Shown piece by piece: positions 1-7,290 of a stretch of 20,094 nucleotides of DNA. Origin of the DNA: Hyphomicrobium sp. (GTDB lineage Bacteria > Pseudomonadota > Alphaproteobacteria > Rhizobiales > Hyphomicrobiaceae); contig JAUWCP010000018.1 in NCBI GenBank assembly GCA_030609245.1, positions 1-20,094 on the forward strand, in the 5' to 3' direction. Below the pieces are notes generated by a model, which searched no databases, was not told where the DNA came from, and worked only from the letters and a program-made list of their open reading frames with translations. The position numbers were made by a program, and so were the translations under genes. Numbering within the stretch: the first letter of the stretch is position 1; every line of letters starts with the position of its first letter.

Positions 1-376
1 GGCCCTCGACGTTCGCGCGCTCTTTATCCGTTTCGTCGGCGAGTTTGTCGCGCATTTCTTTGGCCATGCCGGACGCCTTCTGGTGCGCTTCGCTTAGCGC
101 CTTCTCATATGCGGCGAGCGCTTCATCGGTTTCCTGCTTGAACCGCTCAGCCGCTTGCAGGTCGCGCTGCACGCGGTCTTTGCGTTCCTCGATCACCTCT
201 CCGATGCGGGGAAGCGCTACACGCGCGAGGATGAAATAGAGAACCACGAACGTCAGCGCGAGCCAAACGAGCTGCGGCGAGAAGTCGGCCGGGTTGAGCT
301 GAGGAAGCCCTCCCGACTTTCCCTCGTGCGTTGCTTCGGCCGCCGCTGCGACGAATGCGGGGATCGCTGCGATCAT
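1..376 (-). CDS. atpF2: F0F1 ATP synthase subunit b' (partial, C-terminus beyond left edge)
   Basis: Peripheral-stalk subunit of the F0F1 ATP synthase in its split b/b' form, which is typical of alphaproteobacteria. It links the membrane rotor-stator to F1. About 125 residues are visible. They comprise a short Ala-rich start, one membrane segment (about residues 35-52, VWLALTFVVLYFILARVALP), then a charged, heptad-like helix rich in Glu, Lys and Arg that runs off the window. The ATG at 374-376 follows a strong AGGAGG ribosome site. The start is 32 bp after the atpE stop, so it belongs to the same operon. Subunit b should follow outside the window. The call rests on operon position and the single-TM plus coiled-coil layout; b' rather than b is inferred from being next to atpE. 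Confidence 0.93.
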   Translation of the reverse strand, partial: MIAAIPAFVAAAAEATHEGKSGGLPQLNPADFSPQLVWLALTFVVLYFILARVALPRIGEVIEERKDRVQRDLQAAERFKQETDEALAAYEKALSEAHQKASGMAKEMRDKLADETDKERANVEG

Positions 377-408
377 GGTCTCCTCCTGAGGCGGACGCTT
401 TAACCCAA

Positions 409-633
409 TCAGCCAAACAGGATGATGAGCGCGATCAGCAGGCCGAACAGGCCGGTCGCCTCGGCAAGCGCGAAGCCAATCAGAAGATTGGTGAACTGGC
501 CAGGCGCAGCCGACGGATTGCGCATAGCGCCAGACAGATAGTTGCCGAAGATGTTTCCGATGCCGACACCGGCGCCGATGAGCGCGCTGCAGGCAAGGCC
601 GGCACCGATCATCTTTGCAGCTTCCATTTCCAT
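409..633 (-). CDS. atpE: F0F1 ATP synthase subunit c
   Basis: Subunit of the proton-translocating c-ring in the inner membrane. The 74 residues have the standard hairpin: a Gly-rich helix 1 (about 8-32), a polar loop with the conserved R38-N39-P40, and helix 2 carrying the ion-binding carboxylate Glu58 in the context ALAEATGLF. The sequence around Glu58 is of the H+-type alphaproteobacterial form; no Na+-binding pattern stands out. The ATG (631-633) is preceded by an AAGGGAG ribosome site at a spacing of 8 bases, consistent with the high translation this subunit needs. It sits 67 bp downstream of atpB. Length matches the family. Confidence 0.98.
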   Translation of the reverse strand: MEMEAAKMIGAGLACSALIGAGVGIGNIFGNYLSGAMRNPSAAPGQFTNLLIGFALAEATGLFGLLIALIILFG

Positions 634-700
634 GGTTTTTTCTCCCTTTTGGAATGCGTGTGGTGAATGTGATGTCTTAGTTGATCGCTTGGTTCAGGTG

Positions 701-1417
701 TCAGTGATGCATGTGAAGCGCGTCATTGAGGTAGATGCAGGTCAATACCGTGAAAATCAGAGCCTGAAGGAAAGCGACCACAATTTCCAAGCCGGTAAAC
801 GCAATCATGAAGGCAAGCGGTGCCCAGCCGCCAAGGATGCCAAGTCCGACGACGAATCCGCCGAAAACCTTCAGCATCGTGTGTCCCGCCATCATATTGG
901 CGAAAAGACGCACGGAGTGGCTGACCGGGCGGATCAGATAGGAGAGGAGTTCAATGGGGATGATGATTGGCAACAGCCACCAGGGCACGCCGTCGGGCAC
1001 GAACAGCTTTAGATAGCCAACCCCATGGCGCGCAAAACCAATCAGCGTTACAGCGATCCACACCATGGCCGCAAAGGCGAATGTCACGATTATATGGCTC
1101 GTCACTGTGAAGGCGCCTGGCACCATGCCCATCAGATTGAGCGTGAGGATAAAGACGAAGATCGTGAACACCCAGGGGAAGAACTTCATACCTTCCTCGC
1201 CCAGGTTCTCACGCACCATGTTGGCGATGTACTCGTAGGAGAGCTCGGCGACGGATTGCAACCGGTCAGGCACCAACGCACGCCGCCGTATCGAGAAAAT
1301 GAGAAATCCCGAGATTAGCGCCACCGCGATGACCATGAACAAGGACGCGTTGGTGAACGTCGCATCGATGCCGAAAATATCGAGAGGAATGATCCGCTCG
1401 ATCTCGAACTGTTCCAT
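701..1417 (-). CDS. atpB: F0F1 ATP synthase subunit a
   Basis: Stator subunit that forms the two proton half-channels next to the c-ring. 238 residues from the ATG at 1415-1417 include several hydrophobic helices and the signature segment VSHSVRLFANMMAGH. Its Arg170 is the equivalent of the essential Arg210 of E. coli. A further conserved helix has Glu211 and Gln218 (GLEIVVAFLQALIFTVL). Two starts are possible. The ATG gives MEQFEIERII. A TTG at 1457-1459 would add 14 residues (VAEGANGAEHHGP after the initiator) and has a better-placed AGGGGA ribosome site about 7 bases upstream, only 11 bp after atpI. I give the ATG as the conservative choice; the TTG is a real contender. Confidence 0.95.
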   Translation of the reverse strand: MEQFEIERIIPLDIFGIDATFTNASLFMVIAVALISGFLIFSIRRRALVPDRLQSVAELSYEYIANMVRENLGEEGMKFFPWVFTIFVFILTLNLMGMVPGAFTVTSHIIVTFAFAAMVWIAVTLIGFARHGVGYLKLFVPDGVPWWLLPIIIPIELLSYLIRPVSHSVRLFANMMAGHTMLKVFGGFVVGLGILGGWAPLAFMIAFTGLEIVVAFLQALIFTVLTCIYLNDALHMHH

Positions 1418-1470
1418 GGGGCCGTGATGTTCAGCCCCGTTCGCGCCTTCTGCAACCAACGTCCAATCCC

Positions 1471-1878
1471 CTACCTGTCGTCCTCGTCGTCGTCCGCCAC
1501 CGAAGGCGTTGCGAGCTGCGATGCTTCGACTTCCGCCTGCGCTTTTTGCGCAACTCGGATCACATTCATAAGACCCGCAGCAAATCCAATGGTCACGAAC
1601 AAGACCAGAAGCCAAGGCGCAGTGCCTAGCCATCGGTCGAGCACCCAGCCGATGAAGCCACCAACTCCCACACCGACCACGAGTTCGGCAACGAAGCGAA
1701 AGGCTTTCGCAAACGCCTCGCTGCGCGCACGTGCATCGCCCGATGGGGGCGGCATGCGTCGCACTTTTACTTCGTCGAGCCGCTTACCGAGGCTATCGGA
1801 GCGTTTTCGAAGAGCCGCGCGCTGCTCGGGGCTGATTTCGCCACGTTGCGGGTCGGAGCCCTTCCCTGAGGCTGACAT
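1471..1878 (-). CDS. atpI: ATP synthase assembly protein AtpI
   Basis: Small membrane protein encoded first in the F0 operon. The family (AtpI/AtpZ-like) is linked to assembly of the c-ring and possibly Mg2+ handling. The 135-residue product has a charged N-terminus (about 1-60), two membrane segments (about 62-80 and 87-106) and an acidic tail ending in a run of Asp and Glu. The Gly-rich first TM and the short TM-TM spacing fit the family. The ATG at 1876-1878 has only a weak ribosome site. An in-frame TTG at 1914 would extend it by 12 residues but has no better signal. The promoter at 1939-1967 would place the transcript start about 55 bp upstream of this ATG. Confidence 0.92.
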   Translation of the reverse strand: MSASGKGSDPQRGEISPEQRAALRKRSDSLGKRLDEVKVRRMPPPSGDARARSEAFAKAFRFVAELVVGVGVGGFIGWVLDRWLGTAPWLLVLFVTIGFAAGLMNVIRVAQKAQAEVEASQLATPSVADDDEDDR

Positions 1879-1938
1879 GGCTGCACCGGCTTGATCGCAA
1901 TTCGCGGCTGCCAAAAGGCGGTTTTTTCAACGGCGCGC

Positions 1939-1967
1939 ACCATAGTGACGGCCCCTAGGGGTGTCAA
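1939..1967 (-). promoter_or_regulatory. Sigma-70-type promoter of the atpI-atpB-atpE-b' operon
   Basis: Read on the minus strand, a perfect -35 TTGACA (1962-1967) is followed by exactly 17 bases and a -10 TATGGT (1939-1944). It points at atpI, whose start lies about 60 bp downstream. It is the best promoter match I found in the window and fits a constitutive, strongly expressed operon. The spacer contains a perfect palindrome CCCCTAGGGG (1952-1961), reported separately. Confidence 0.8.
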
Positions 1968-2013
1968 GAAAGCGCCGAAAACATTGGGGGTATGGCGAAA
2001 CCGCGCAGGCGTC

Positions 2014-5000
2014 TCACCCGGCCTCGCGAAAGCGCTGGGCTGTCTCCAGGTCAACAGAGACGATCTGAGAGATGCCCTTCTCTGCCATAGTGACCCCGAA
2101 CAGCCTGTTTACGCGCGCCATGGTCATCGGGTGATGTGTGATGACCAGGAAGCGCGTGGCCGTCTCCGCCACCATTGCCTCGAGCAGCCTGCAGAACCGG
2201 TCGACGTTGGCGTCATCCAATGGCGCGTCCACCTCATCCAGCACACAGATTGGCGAGGGGTTGGTCAGGAATACCGCAAAGATGAGAGAAAGCGCGGTCA
2301 GCGACTGTTCGCCGCCCGAAAGCAGCGAGAGTGTCGCAGGCTTCTTGCCGGGTGGCTTGGCGATAATCTCCAGGCCGCCTTCGAGCGGGTCTTCGCCTTC
2401 AACCATCTCGAGCCGTGCCTCGCCCCCACCGAACAGGGTGGTGAACAGCTTTCGGAAATGGCCGTCGACTTGCTCGAAGGCATCCTGCAGGCGCTTGTGG
2501 GCTTCCCGATTGAGCTGGCCGATGGCCGCGCGCAGCTTGGTGATGGCCTGCTCCACGTCTGCCCGCTCCGTCTCCATGCCGGACACCTGGGCTGAAAGCG
2601 TTTGCAACTCGTCGTCCGCTTGCAGATTGACCCCGCCAAGCCGTTCCCGGTCCAACTTGAGGTTGGCAACTTTGCGTTCCACGTCCGCCAGTGGAGGCAA
2701 TGGGGCGTCGGGCTCGATCTCGGCCGCCTTCAGGCACCCATCCGGCGCCACGTCCAAGGCCTCGCGAATGTGCCGTGCCACATCCTGGCGCCGCGTGCGT
2801 GCGCCCTCCAGCCTTGCCTCCGTGCGGGCGCGGTCTTCACGCGCCTCGGTAACGGTGGCCTGTGCGGCGCGCAGGGCCTGCGTGCCAGCCTTCAGCGCAT
2901 TGTCTGCCTCGGCCAGCACATCGGCGGCAACTTTGCGTTCGCGGTCGGCATCGCTCAGTGCGGAAAGCAGTTTCTGACGCTTCTCTGCAATCTGCGTTGG
3001 CATGTCGGCCAGCGTACCAAGCTCACTGTGCGTTTCGGTGTGCCGTGACTTCAATGTCTCGATCTGCTGGTCGGCGCCTGCGCTGCGCGTGCCCCAGCGT
3101 TCACGCTCCATGCCGATCGCTTGGCTCCGCTCGGCCCGCAAACGCTGGTCGCGATCCAGCTCGGAGATGGTCGCGCGTGCATCGGCGAGGGCTGCGCGGC
3201 GTGTCTCCGCTTGCCCCTGGGCCTCTACGAGCGCCGGCGCGGGATCATCGGCCGCGGAGAATTCCGCAAGCGTCTTTTCAAGTTCGGCTTGCGCCTCTTC
3301 CGCCAGCACGCGCTCCTGCTCAGCGCGCACGCGCGCGCCGGCCACCGCGGCAAGCTTGCTTTCCGTCTCTCGCGCTGAACGCTCGATCACAGTCAGCGCT
3401 TCGCGCGTTTGGGACATCGTACTTTGCGCTTCGCGCCACAGTTTGCGTAACCGCTGCTCTTCCCCTTGAGCCTCATTGAGTGCCTCAGAAGCTTCGCGCT
3501 CGTTCCTGGTACGCGCATCGGTAGCGGTCCGCGCAGCAGCTTCCTCCAATTCGATCGAGGCTAAGCGATTGCGTTCAGCAAGCCGCTGTGCTGCCGGCGT
3601 TATGGCCTCGGCGGTCGCGGTGAAACCATCCCAACGCCACAGATCGCCTTCACGCGAAACGAGGCGCTGGCCCGGTTTCAGGCTGGCCTGCAACGTCGCG
3701 CCCTGTTCGCGCGAGACAACGATACCCGTCTGCTTGAGACGGCGGTCCAACTCTGGTGGACCCACGACGAAGCTGCCAAGAGGCTCAACGCCGGAGGGCA
3801 AGGCGCCGTCCTGGCGCCCAATGCCCACATGGTGCCAGTGCACCGGCGCTGTCTCCTCGGCAGGCGCCTCCAGATCGTCGCCGAGCGCGGCGCCAAGCGC
3901 GGCTTCAAATCCGGGGGCAACACGTAATCGGTCGAGGATCGGGGGAAAATCTGTCCCGTGCTGGGGGACCAGCAATTTGGCTAGTGTCTCGCGTTCGGTT
4001 TTTAAACCGGCTTCGGCAAGCCGTGCCCGGGTGCTCTCATCGCGGGCGGTGTTTGCCGCAACGGCGAGATCACGTGCGGCTTCCTCTGCCGCAACGGCCT
4101 TGGCTTCAATGCGCGCGATCTCCTGCGCAAGTTGCTTTCCGGCTTCGGTGATCCGCGCCTGCTTTTGTGCGTCTGGCGCAGCGCCTGCGATCTCGCGAGT
4201 CTTTGCGTCGAGTTCGCCAAGCTGCTGGCCGAGCTTGGCCACCAAGTCGCGTTTCTCAGCAAGGCTCGCTTGGAGGCTTTGCTGCTTGGCGCGCCGTTCG
4301 GCGACTTTCGTCGTCAGCTCCGCAAGGCGGCCTTCGATAGACTTGGCCTCTTGCTCCGCGACGGTGAGTTTCTCGCGAGCGTCCGCTGCGCGCGTGTCGG
4401 CGGTGCTCTCAGCCGATTGCAGCATCTCGCTTTCAGTATTGAGCCGGGCCAGCACGTCGCGTGCCTCCGCGACGAGCTCGTGTTCGCGCGCGATATCCTT
4501 TTCAAGTTGATCGACGCGCGATTGCAGTTCTTTTTCGCGCTCAGTGGTGCGCGTTGCCTCGCGCTCGAAATTCTCCTCCTCGACCCGCAGCCGTCCAAGA
4601 ACGGCGGCGCGCTTGGCCTCTTCGGCGCGCAGCGGACCCATTCCCTCCGAAAGCTTGGCTTCCTCGGCCAATGCTTGGCTTTCGGCCTGCGTAACCGCGC
4701 CGAGTTTTGCTAGCGTCTCAGAGAGGTTCGTTTCCTCGGTTTCCACAAGCGCCTGCGCTTGCGCCCACGTCAGATGGAGCAGCAGCGCTTCCTGGCGACG
4801 AATGTCTCCGGAAACCTCCTTATAGCGCCGGGCCGCGCGCGCTTGCCGCTTCAGGCTCTCGACCTGTGAGTTCAGCTGACCCATAACATCGTTGAGGCGC
4901 GCAAGGTTTGCCTCAGTCGCCCTCAAGCGCAGCTCTGCCTCGTGGCGGCGGCTGTGCAGTCCTGCAATGCCGGCGGCGTCTTCGAGAATACGGCGGCGCT

Positions 5001-5475
5001 GCTCTGGCTTGGCGTTGACGATTTCGCCGATCTGACCTTGGCGTACCAGCGCGGGCGAGCGCGCACCCGTCGCGGCATCCTCAAACAGGATTTTGACGTC
5101 GCGCGCGCGCACTTCTCTTCCATTGATGCGGTAAGCGGAGCCAGCCTCGCGCTCGATGCGCCGCGTGATTTCGATGACGTCCGTATCGTTGTACTCGGAG
5201 GGTGCTTTGCGCTCGGTGTTATCCAGAAAAACCGTGACTTCCGCGCTGTTTCTCGCTGGCCGGTGGTTGGTACCTGAGAAGATTACGTCGTCCATGGCGG
5301 CCGCGCGCATGCTCTTGTACGAGGTCTCGCCCATGACCCAGCGAAGCGCTTCCAGCAGGTTCGATTTTCCGCAGCCGTTGGGACCGACAACGCCGGTCAT
5401 CCCCGGCTCGATCAAGAGCTCGGTCGGCTCCACGAAGGACTTGAAGCCCAACAGCCTTAGACGACTGATCTTCAT
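2014..5475 (-). CDS. smc: Chromosome segregation protein SMC
   Basis: Condensin ATPase that compacts and helps segregate the chromosome, normally with ScpA and ScpB (not in this window). The full-length 1153-residue protein has an N-terminal ATPase half with Walker A GPNGCGKSN (31-39). Two long coiled-coil arms rich in Ala, Glu, Arg and Gln flank a central hinge (roughly 500-630). The C-terminal half carries the ABC signature LSGGEQ (about 1052-1057) and Walker B ICVLDE (Asp1080, Glu1081), followed by the D-loop and the switch His (ITHH). The ATG at 5473-5475 has a GGGA element just upstream. Its stop lies about 50 bp upstream of the atp promoter. The upstream neighbours are two dsbA-like genes, an arrangement common in Hyphomicrobiales. 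Confidence 0.97.
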   Translation of the reverse strand: MKISRLRLLGFKSFVEPTELLIEPGMTGVVGPNGCGKSNLLEALRWVMGETSYKSMRAAAMDDVIFSGTNHRPARNSAEVTVFLDNTERKAPSEYNDTDVIEITRRIEREAGSAYRINGREVRARDVKILFEDAATGARSPALVRQGQIGEIVNAKPEQRRRILEDAAGIAGLHSRRHEAELRLRATEANLARLNDVMGQLNSQVESLKRQARAARRYKEVSGDIRRQEALLLHLTWAQAQALVETEETNLSETLAKLGAVTQAESQALAEEAKLSEGMGPLRAEEAKRAAVLGRLRVEEENFEREATRTTEREKELQSRVDQLEKDIAREHELVAEARDVLARLNTESEMLQSAESTADTRAADAREKLTVAEQEAKSIEGRLAELTTKVAERRAKQQSLQASLAEKRDLVAKLGQQLGELDAKTREIAGAAPDAQKQARITEAGKQLAQEIARIEAKAVAAEEAARDLAVAANTARDESTRARLAEAGLKTERETLAKLLVPQHGTDFPPILDRLRVAPGFEAALGAALGDDLEAPAEETAPVHWHHVGIGRQDGALPSGVEPLGSFVVGPPELDRRLKQTGIVVSREQGATLQASLKPGQRLVSREGDLWRWDGFTATAEAITPAAQRLAERNRLASIELEEAAARTATDARTRNEREASEALNEAQGEEQRLRKLWREAQSTMSQTREALTVIERSARETESKLAAVAGARVRAEQERVLAEEAQAELEKTLAEFSAADDPAPALVEAQGQAETRRAALADARATISELDRDQRLRAERSQAIGMERERWGTRSAGADQQIETLKSRHTETHSELGTLADMPTQIAEKRQKLLSALSDADRERKVAADVLAEADNALKAGTQALRAAQATVTEAREDRARTEARLEGARTRRQDVARHIREALDVAPDGCLKAAEIEPDAPLPPLADVERKVANLKLDRERLGGVNLQADDELQTLSAQVSGMETERADVEQAITKLRAAIGQLNREAHKRLQDAFEQVDGHFRKLFTTLFGGGEARLEMVEGEDPLEGGLEIIAKPPGKKPATLSLLSGGEQSLTALSLIFAVFLTNPSPICVLDEVDAPLDDANVDRFCRLLEAMVAETATRFLVITHHPMTMARVNRLFGVTMAEKGISQIVSVDLETAQRFREAG

Positions 5476-5542
5476 CGTATTCCCAGCGTCAGAAACTCAG
5501 AAGAATGGGATCGTTGCCACGCTTGGCGTGTAACCCGTGCCA

Positions 5543-6358
5543 TCAGCCTGGCCCACCGACAGCCGCAGTGGTTGGAGCGGCGAGAAGCGGCTCGACCATT
5601 TCGCGGATCTCCTTCATCGTGAGCGCGCGCTTTACGAGCTTGCCCTGAATGAAGAAGTTTGGTGTGCCAATGACGCCGAGCGTGCGCCCGCGGTCCTTGA
5701 CCCATTTCAACCCCCCGATCATGGCTTGATTCTCGCGGCAAGCGTCAAATTGCTGACGCGTCATCCCCACCTGAGAGGCCACCTTGAATATGGCGTCGAG
5801 CCGCACGTCTTGCGAGACCCATTTCTTTTGTTGTTGCAAGAACTTGCTATAAAGCACCAGGTATTTCGAGGGCTTGGTGCAGCGTAACGCGATTGTCGCA
5901 GCGCCCGAGGACTTGCCGATGGGGAACTCGCGAATGATGAAGCGTACCTTTCCCGGATCGATGTAGGCGCGTTTCAGCTTTGGATACGTTTCGCGCTGGA
6001 ATCGCCGGCAATAAGGGCAGGTGAGAGAGGCGTACTTGATGATCGTGACGGGAGCATCCGGCCGCCCAAATGACATCTCCTTCAGCGTGCCCGTCTGCAT
6101 AACCTGAGCGATTGTCGGGTTTTTGATGACTTGGCGCCCGCCCGGCGGCCTATTTGGCTGCTCCGCGTAGGGGTTGAACCCGTTGCTGTCACGGGCCGCC
6201 ACCGGGCTGGTCGCACCGGGATAGGCAGAGGCGGAATTCGGGTTTTGCGATCCTGGATCGGCCGATAGATCGCCTGATGGTAACGCACCATCGCCCGCGC
6301 AGCCTGCCAGCAGGGCGGCTAGCGATAACAGAGCGGGGATGACGCCCATCCGTTTCAC
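5543..6358 (-). CDS. DsbA-family thiol oxidoreductase, predicted lipoprotein
   Basis: Periplasmic thioredoxin-fold protein expected to oxidise or shuffle disulfides. From the GTG at 6356-6358 (271 residues) it begins VKRMGVIPALLSLAALLAGC. This is a lipoprotein signal with lipobox LAGC (Cys20), so it should be membrane-anchored. A Ser/Pro/Gly/Asn-rich linker (about 21-80) follows, then a DsbA/DSBA-like domain with catalytic C114-P-Y-C117 and the cis-Pro loop GVIGTPNFF. The GTG is chosen because it supplies the positive n-region and has GAGAG about 10 bases upstream; an ATG three codons later is the alternative. It lies 41 bp after a second dsbA-like gene and 67 bp before smc, so the three may be co-transcribed. 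The partner DsbB is not present here. Confidence 0.9.
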   Translation of the reverse strand: MKRMGVIPALLSLAALLAGCAGDGALPSGDLSADPGSQNPNSASAYPGATSPVAARDSNGFNPYAEQPNRPPGGRQVIKNPTIAQVMQTGTLKEMSFGRPDAPVTIIKYASLTCPYCRRFQRETYPKLKRAYIDPGKVRFIIREFPIGKSSGAATIALRCTKPSKYLVLYSKFLQQQKKWVSQDVRLDAIFKVASQVGMTRQQFDACRENQAMIGGLKWVKDRGRTLGVIGTPNFFIQGKLVKRALTMKEIREMVEPLLAAPTTAAVGGPG

Positions 6359-6399
6359 TGGCCCAGGCTCTCTACTGTCGTTTCGTGGAATCCCGCGTC

Positions 6400-7098
6400 T
6401 TAGCTTTTGGCTAAGAGCGGCTCGATCATCTTGTCGAATGACGCAATCGTCGGGGAACCCGTTAGTCGCGTGCCGTTGATGAAGAACGTTGGGGTCGAGC
6501 TGACTCCATAAACGTCCGAGGCACGCGTGCGCCCACTCGTGATGTTGTCGAGCAACGTCTGATCCGTCAGGCATTTATCGAACGTTTCTTGTGTGAATCC
6601 TGCCTGCTTGGCCAACTCGAACAGCTTTGGAACGGGGTTGCCCTTGGCAAATGCCCACTCTTCCTGCTTTTCGAATAAGGCCTCGATCAGTGGGAAGGTT
6701 TTGTCGCCCCCGGCGCAGCGCGCCAACATCGAAGCGGCCGCGGCCAGATTGTCGAGCGGGAACTCCCGGAAAATGAACCGTACCTTGCCTGTGTCGACGT
6801 ACTTCTTCTTGAATTCCGGCCACACGTTCTTGTGGAAGTTGGCGCAGTGACCACAGGTCATCGATGCGAATTCGATAACGACGACCTTGGCGTCTTCTGG
6901 CCCCACGGCGAGCTCGGTGAGGTCGCTCGGCTTCATCAGCTCTTCCATGGGAACCTCGGCCGGCCCCGTCTTTTGTTGCGCAAATGCGGAGATCGGATTG
7001 AAACCGATACCTGCGCCAAGAGCTGCAACGCTCAAGCTCAGGAGCAACGCCCTTCGCGAAAGTTGCATGTGGCCGGGCTGGGTTTTTGATGCGAACAC
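6400..7098 (-). CDS. DsbA-family thiol oxidoreductase with Tat-like signal
   Basis: Second periplasmic thioredoxin-fold oxidoreductase of the tandem. From the GTG at 7096-7098 it has 232 residues. The signal peptide includes SRRALLLSLSVAALGAG, with a twin-arginine-like motif and a probable cleavage after AFA (about residue 40). The catalytic site is C82-G-H-C85 and the cis-Pro loop is GVSSTPTFF. The GTG is preferred over an upstream ATG (7131) and an internal ATG (7068) because AGGAG lies at 7107-7111 with an 8-base spacer. CGHC is a DsbA/DsbC-like pair, different from the CPYC of its neighbour, suggesting a different redox potential or partner. Tat export is inferred from the RR motif only; the consensus downstream Phe is replaced by Ala/Leu. 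Confidence 0.9.
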   Translation of the reverse strand: MFASKTQPGHMQLSRRALLLSLSVAALGAGIGFNPISAFAQQKTGPAEVPMEELMKPSDLTELAVGPEDAKVVVIEFASMTCGHCANFHKNVWPEFKKKYVDTGKVRFIFREFPLDNLAAAASMLARCAGGDKTFPLIEALFEKQEEWAFAKGNPVPKLFELAKQAGFTQETFDKCLTDQTLLDNITSGRTRASDVYGVSSTPTFFINGTRLTGSPTIASFDKMIEPLLAKS

Positions 7099-7106
7099 TT
7101 GGCTTG

Positions 7107-7111
7107 CTCCT
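7107..7111 (-). promoter_or_regulatory. Ribosome binding site deciding the GTG start of the Tat-like dsbA gene
   Basis: AGGAG on the minus strand, 8 bases before the GTG at 7096-7098. Neither alternative in-frame ATG (7068 or 7131) has a comparable element, so this site fixes the N-terminus and keeps a 10-residue n-region before the twin-arginine signal. Confidence 0.7.
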
Positions 7112-7161
7112 ATTGGTCTTAGTTGGCGCATGGATCGGCCCCGCCTGGCCGCATTTCCTTG

Positions 7162-7189
7162 AGCGGTCGGGTAGCATGCGACGACCGCT
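7162..7189. repeat. Perfect 8-bp inverted repeat in the leader of the dsbA-dsbA-smc cluster
   Basis: AGCGGTCG (7162-7169) and CGACCGCT (7182-7189) are exact reverse complements separated by 12 bases. The spacer itself contains the palindrome GCATGC (7174-7179). The element is 64 bp upstream of the dsbA start and downstream of the dciA stop. It could be an operator or a GC-rich RNA stem. There is no U-run after it on the minus strand, so a classic terminator is unlikely. Confidence 0.45.
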
Positions 7190-7250
7190 GGAATAAGGCA
7201 AAATCGCTCTGAATGCCAAGTGAATGAGGGCCTACTAGGCCTTATTGCTC

Positions 7251-7288
7251 AAGGGTTGATGGTGGAGGCGGGCAGCAAAGAAACCCTT
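7251..7288 (-). terminator. Possible weak stem-loop after dciA
   Basis: AAGGGTT at 7251-7257 pairs with AACCCTT at 7282-7288, immediately downstream of the dciA stop on the minus strand. The loop is long (24 bases) and no clear U-tract follows, so this is at best a weak or Rho-assisted end. A second short palindrome, GGCCTA-C-TAGGCC (7229-7241), lies just beyond it. Confidence 0.2.
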
Positions 7289-7290
7289 CC

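Noticed and set aside
542..1012. Plus-strand frame opposite atpE/atpB
   Set aside because: Antisense to clear ATP synthase genes; the translation is a charged, low-complexity mirror of membrane helices.
1879..1914. TTG start extending AtpI by 12 residues
   Set aside because: No better ribosome site, and the ATG at 1878 gives a normal family length.
3476..4510. Long plus-strand open frame (344 codons) opposite smc
   Set aside because: It is antisense to the coiled-coil region of smc, has a Ser/Ala/Arg-biased composition typical of a shadow frame in GC-rich DNA, and has no motif. The other long plus-strand frames over smc (1891-2595, 2138-2977, 4132-4713) are the same.
6359..6574. N-terminal extension of the DsbA-like lipoprotein to 343 residues
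   Set aside because: It overlaps the preceding dsbA gene and would bury the lipoprotein signal inside the protein.
7229..7241. GGCCTA-C-TAGGCC as a terminator hairpin
   Set aside because: The spacer is one base, so the arms cannot form a full hairpin, and no U-tract follows. It is more likely a chance palindrome or protein site.
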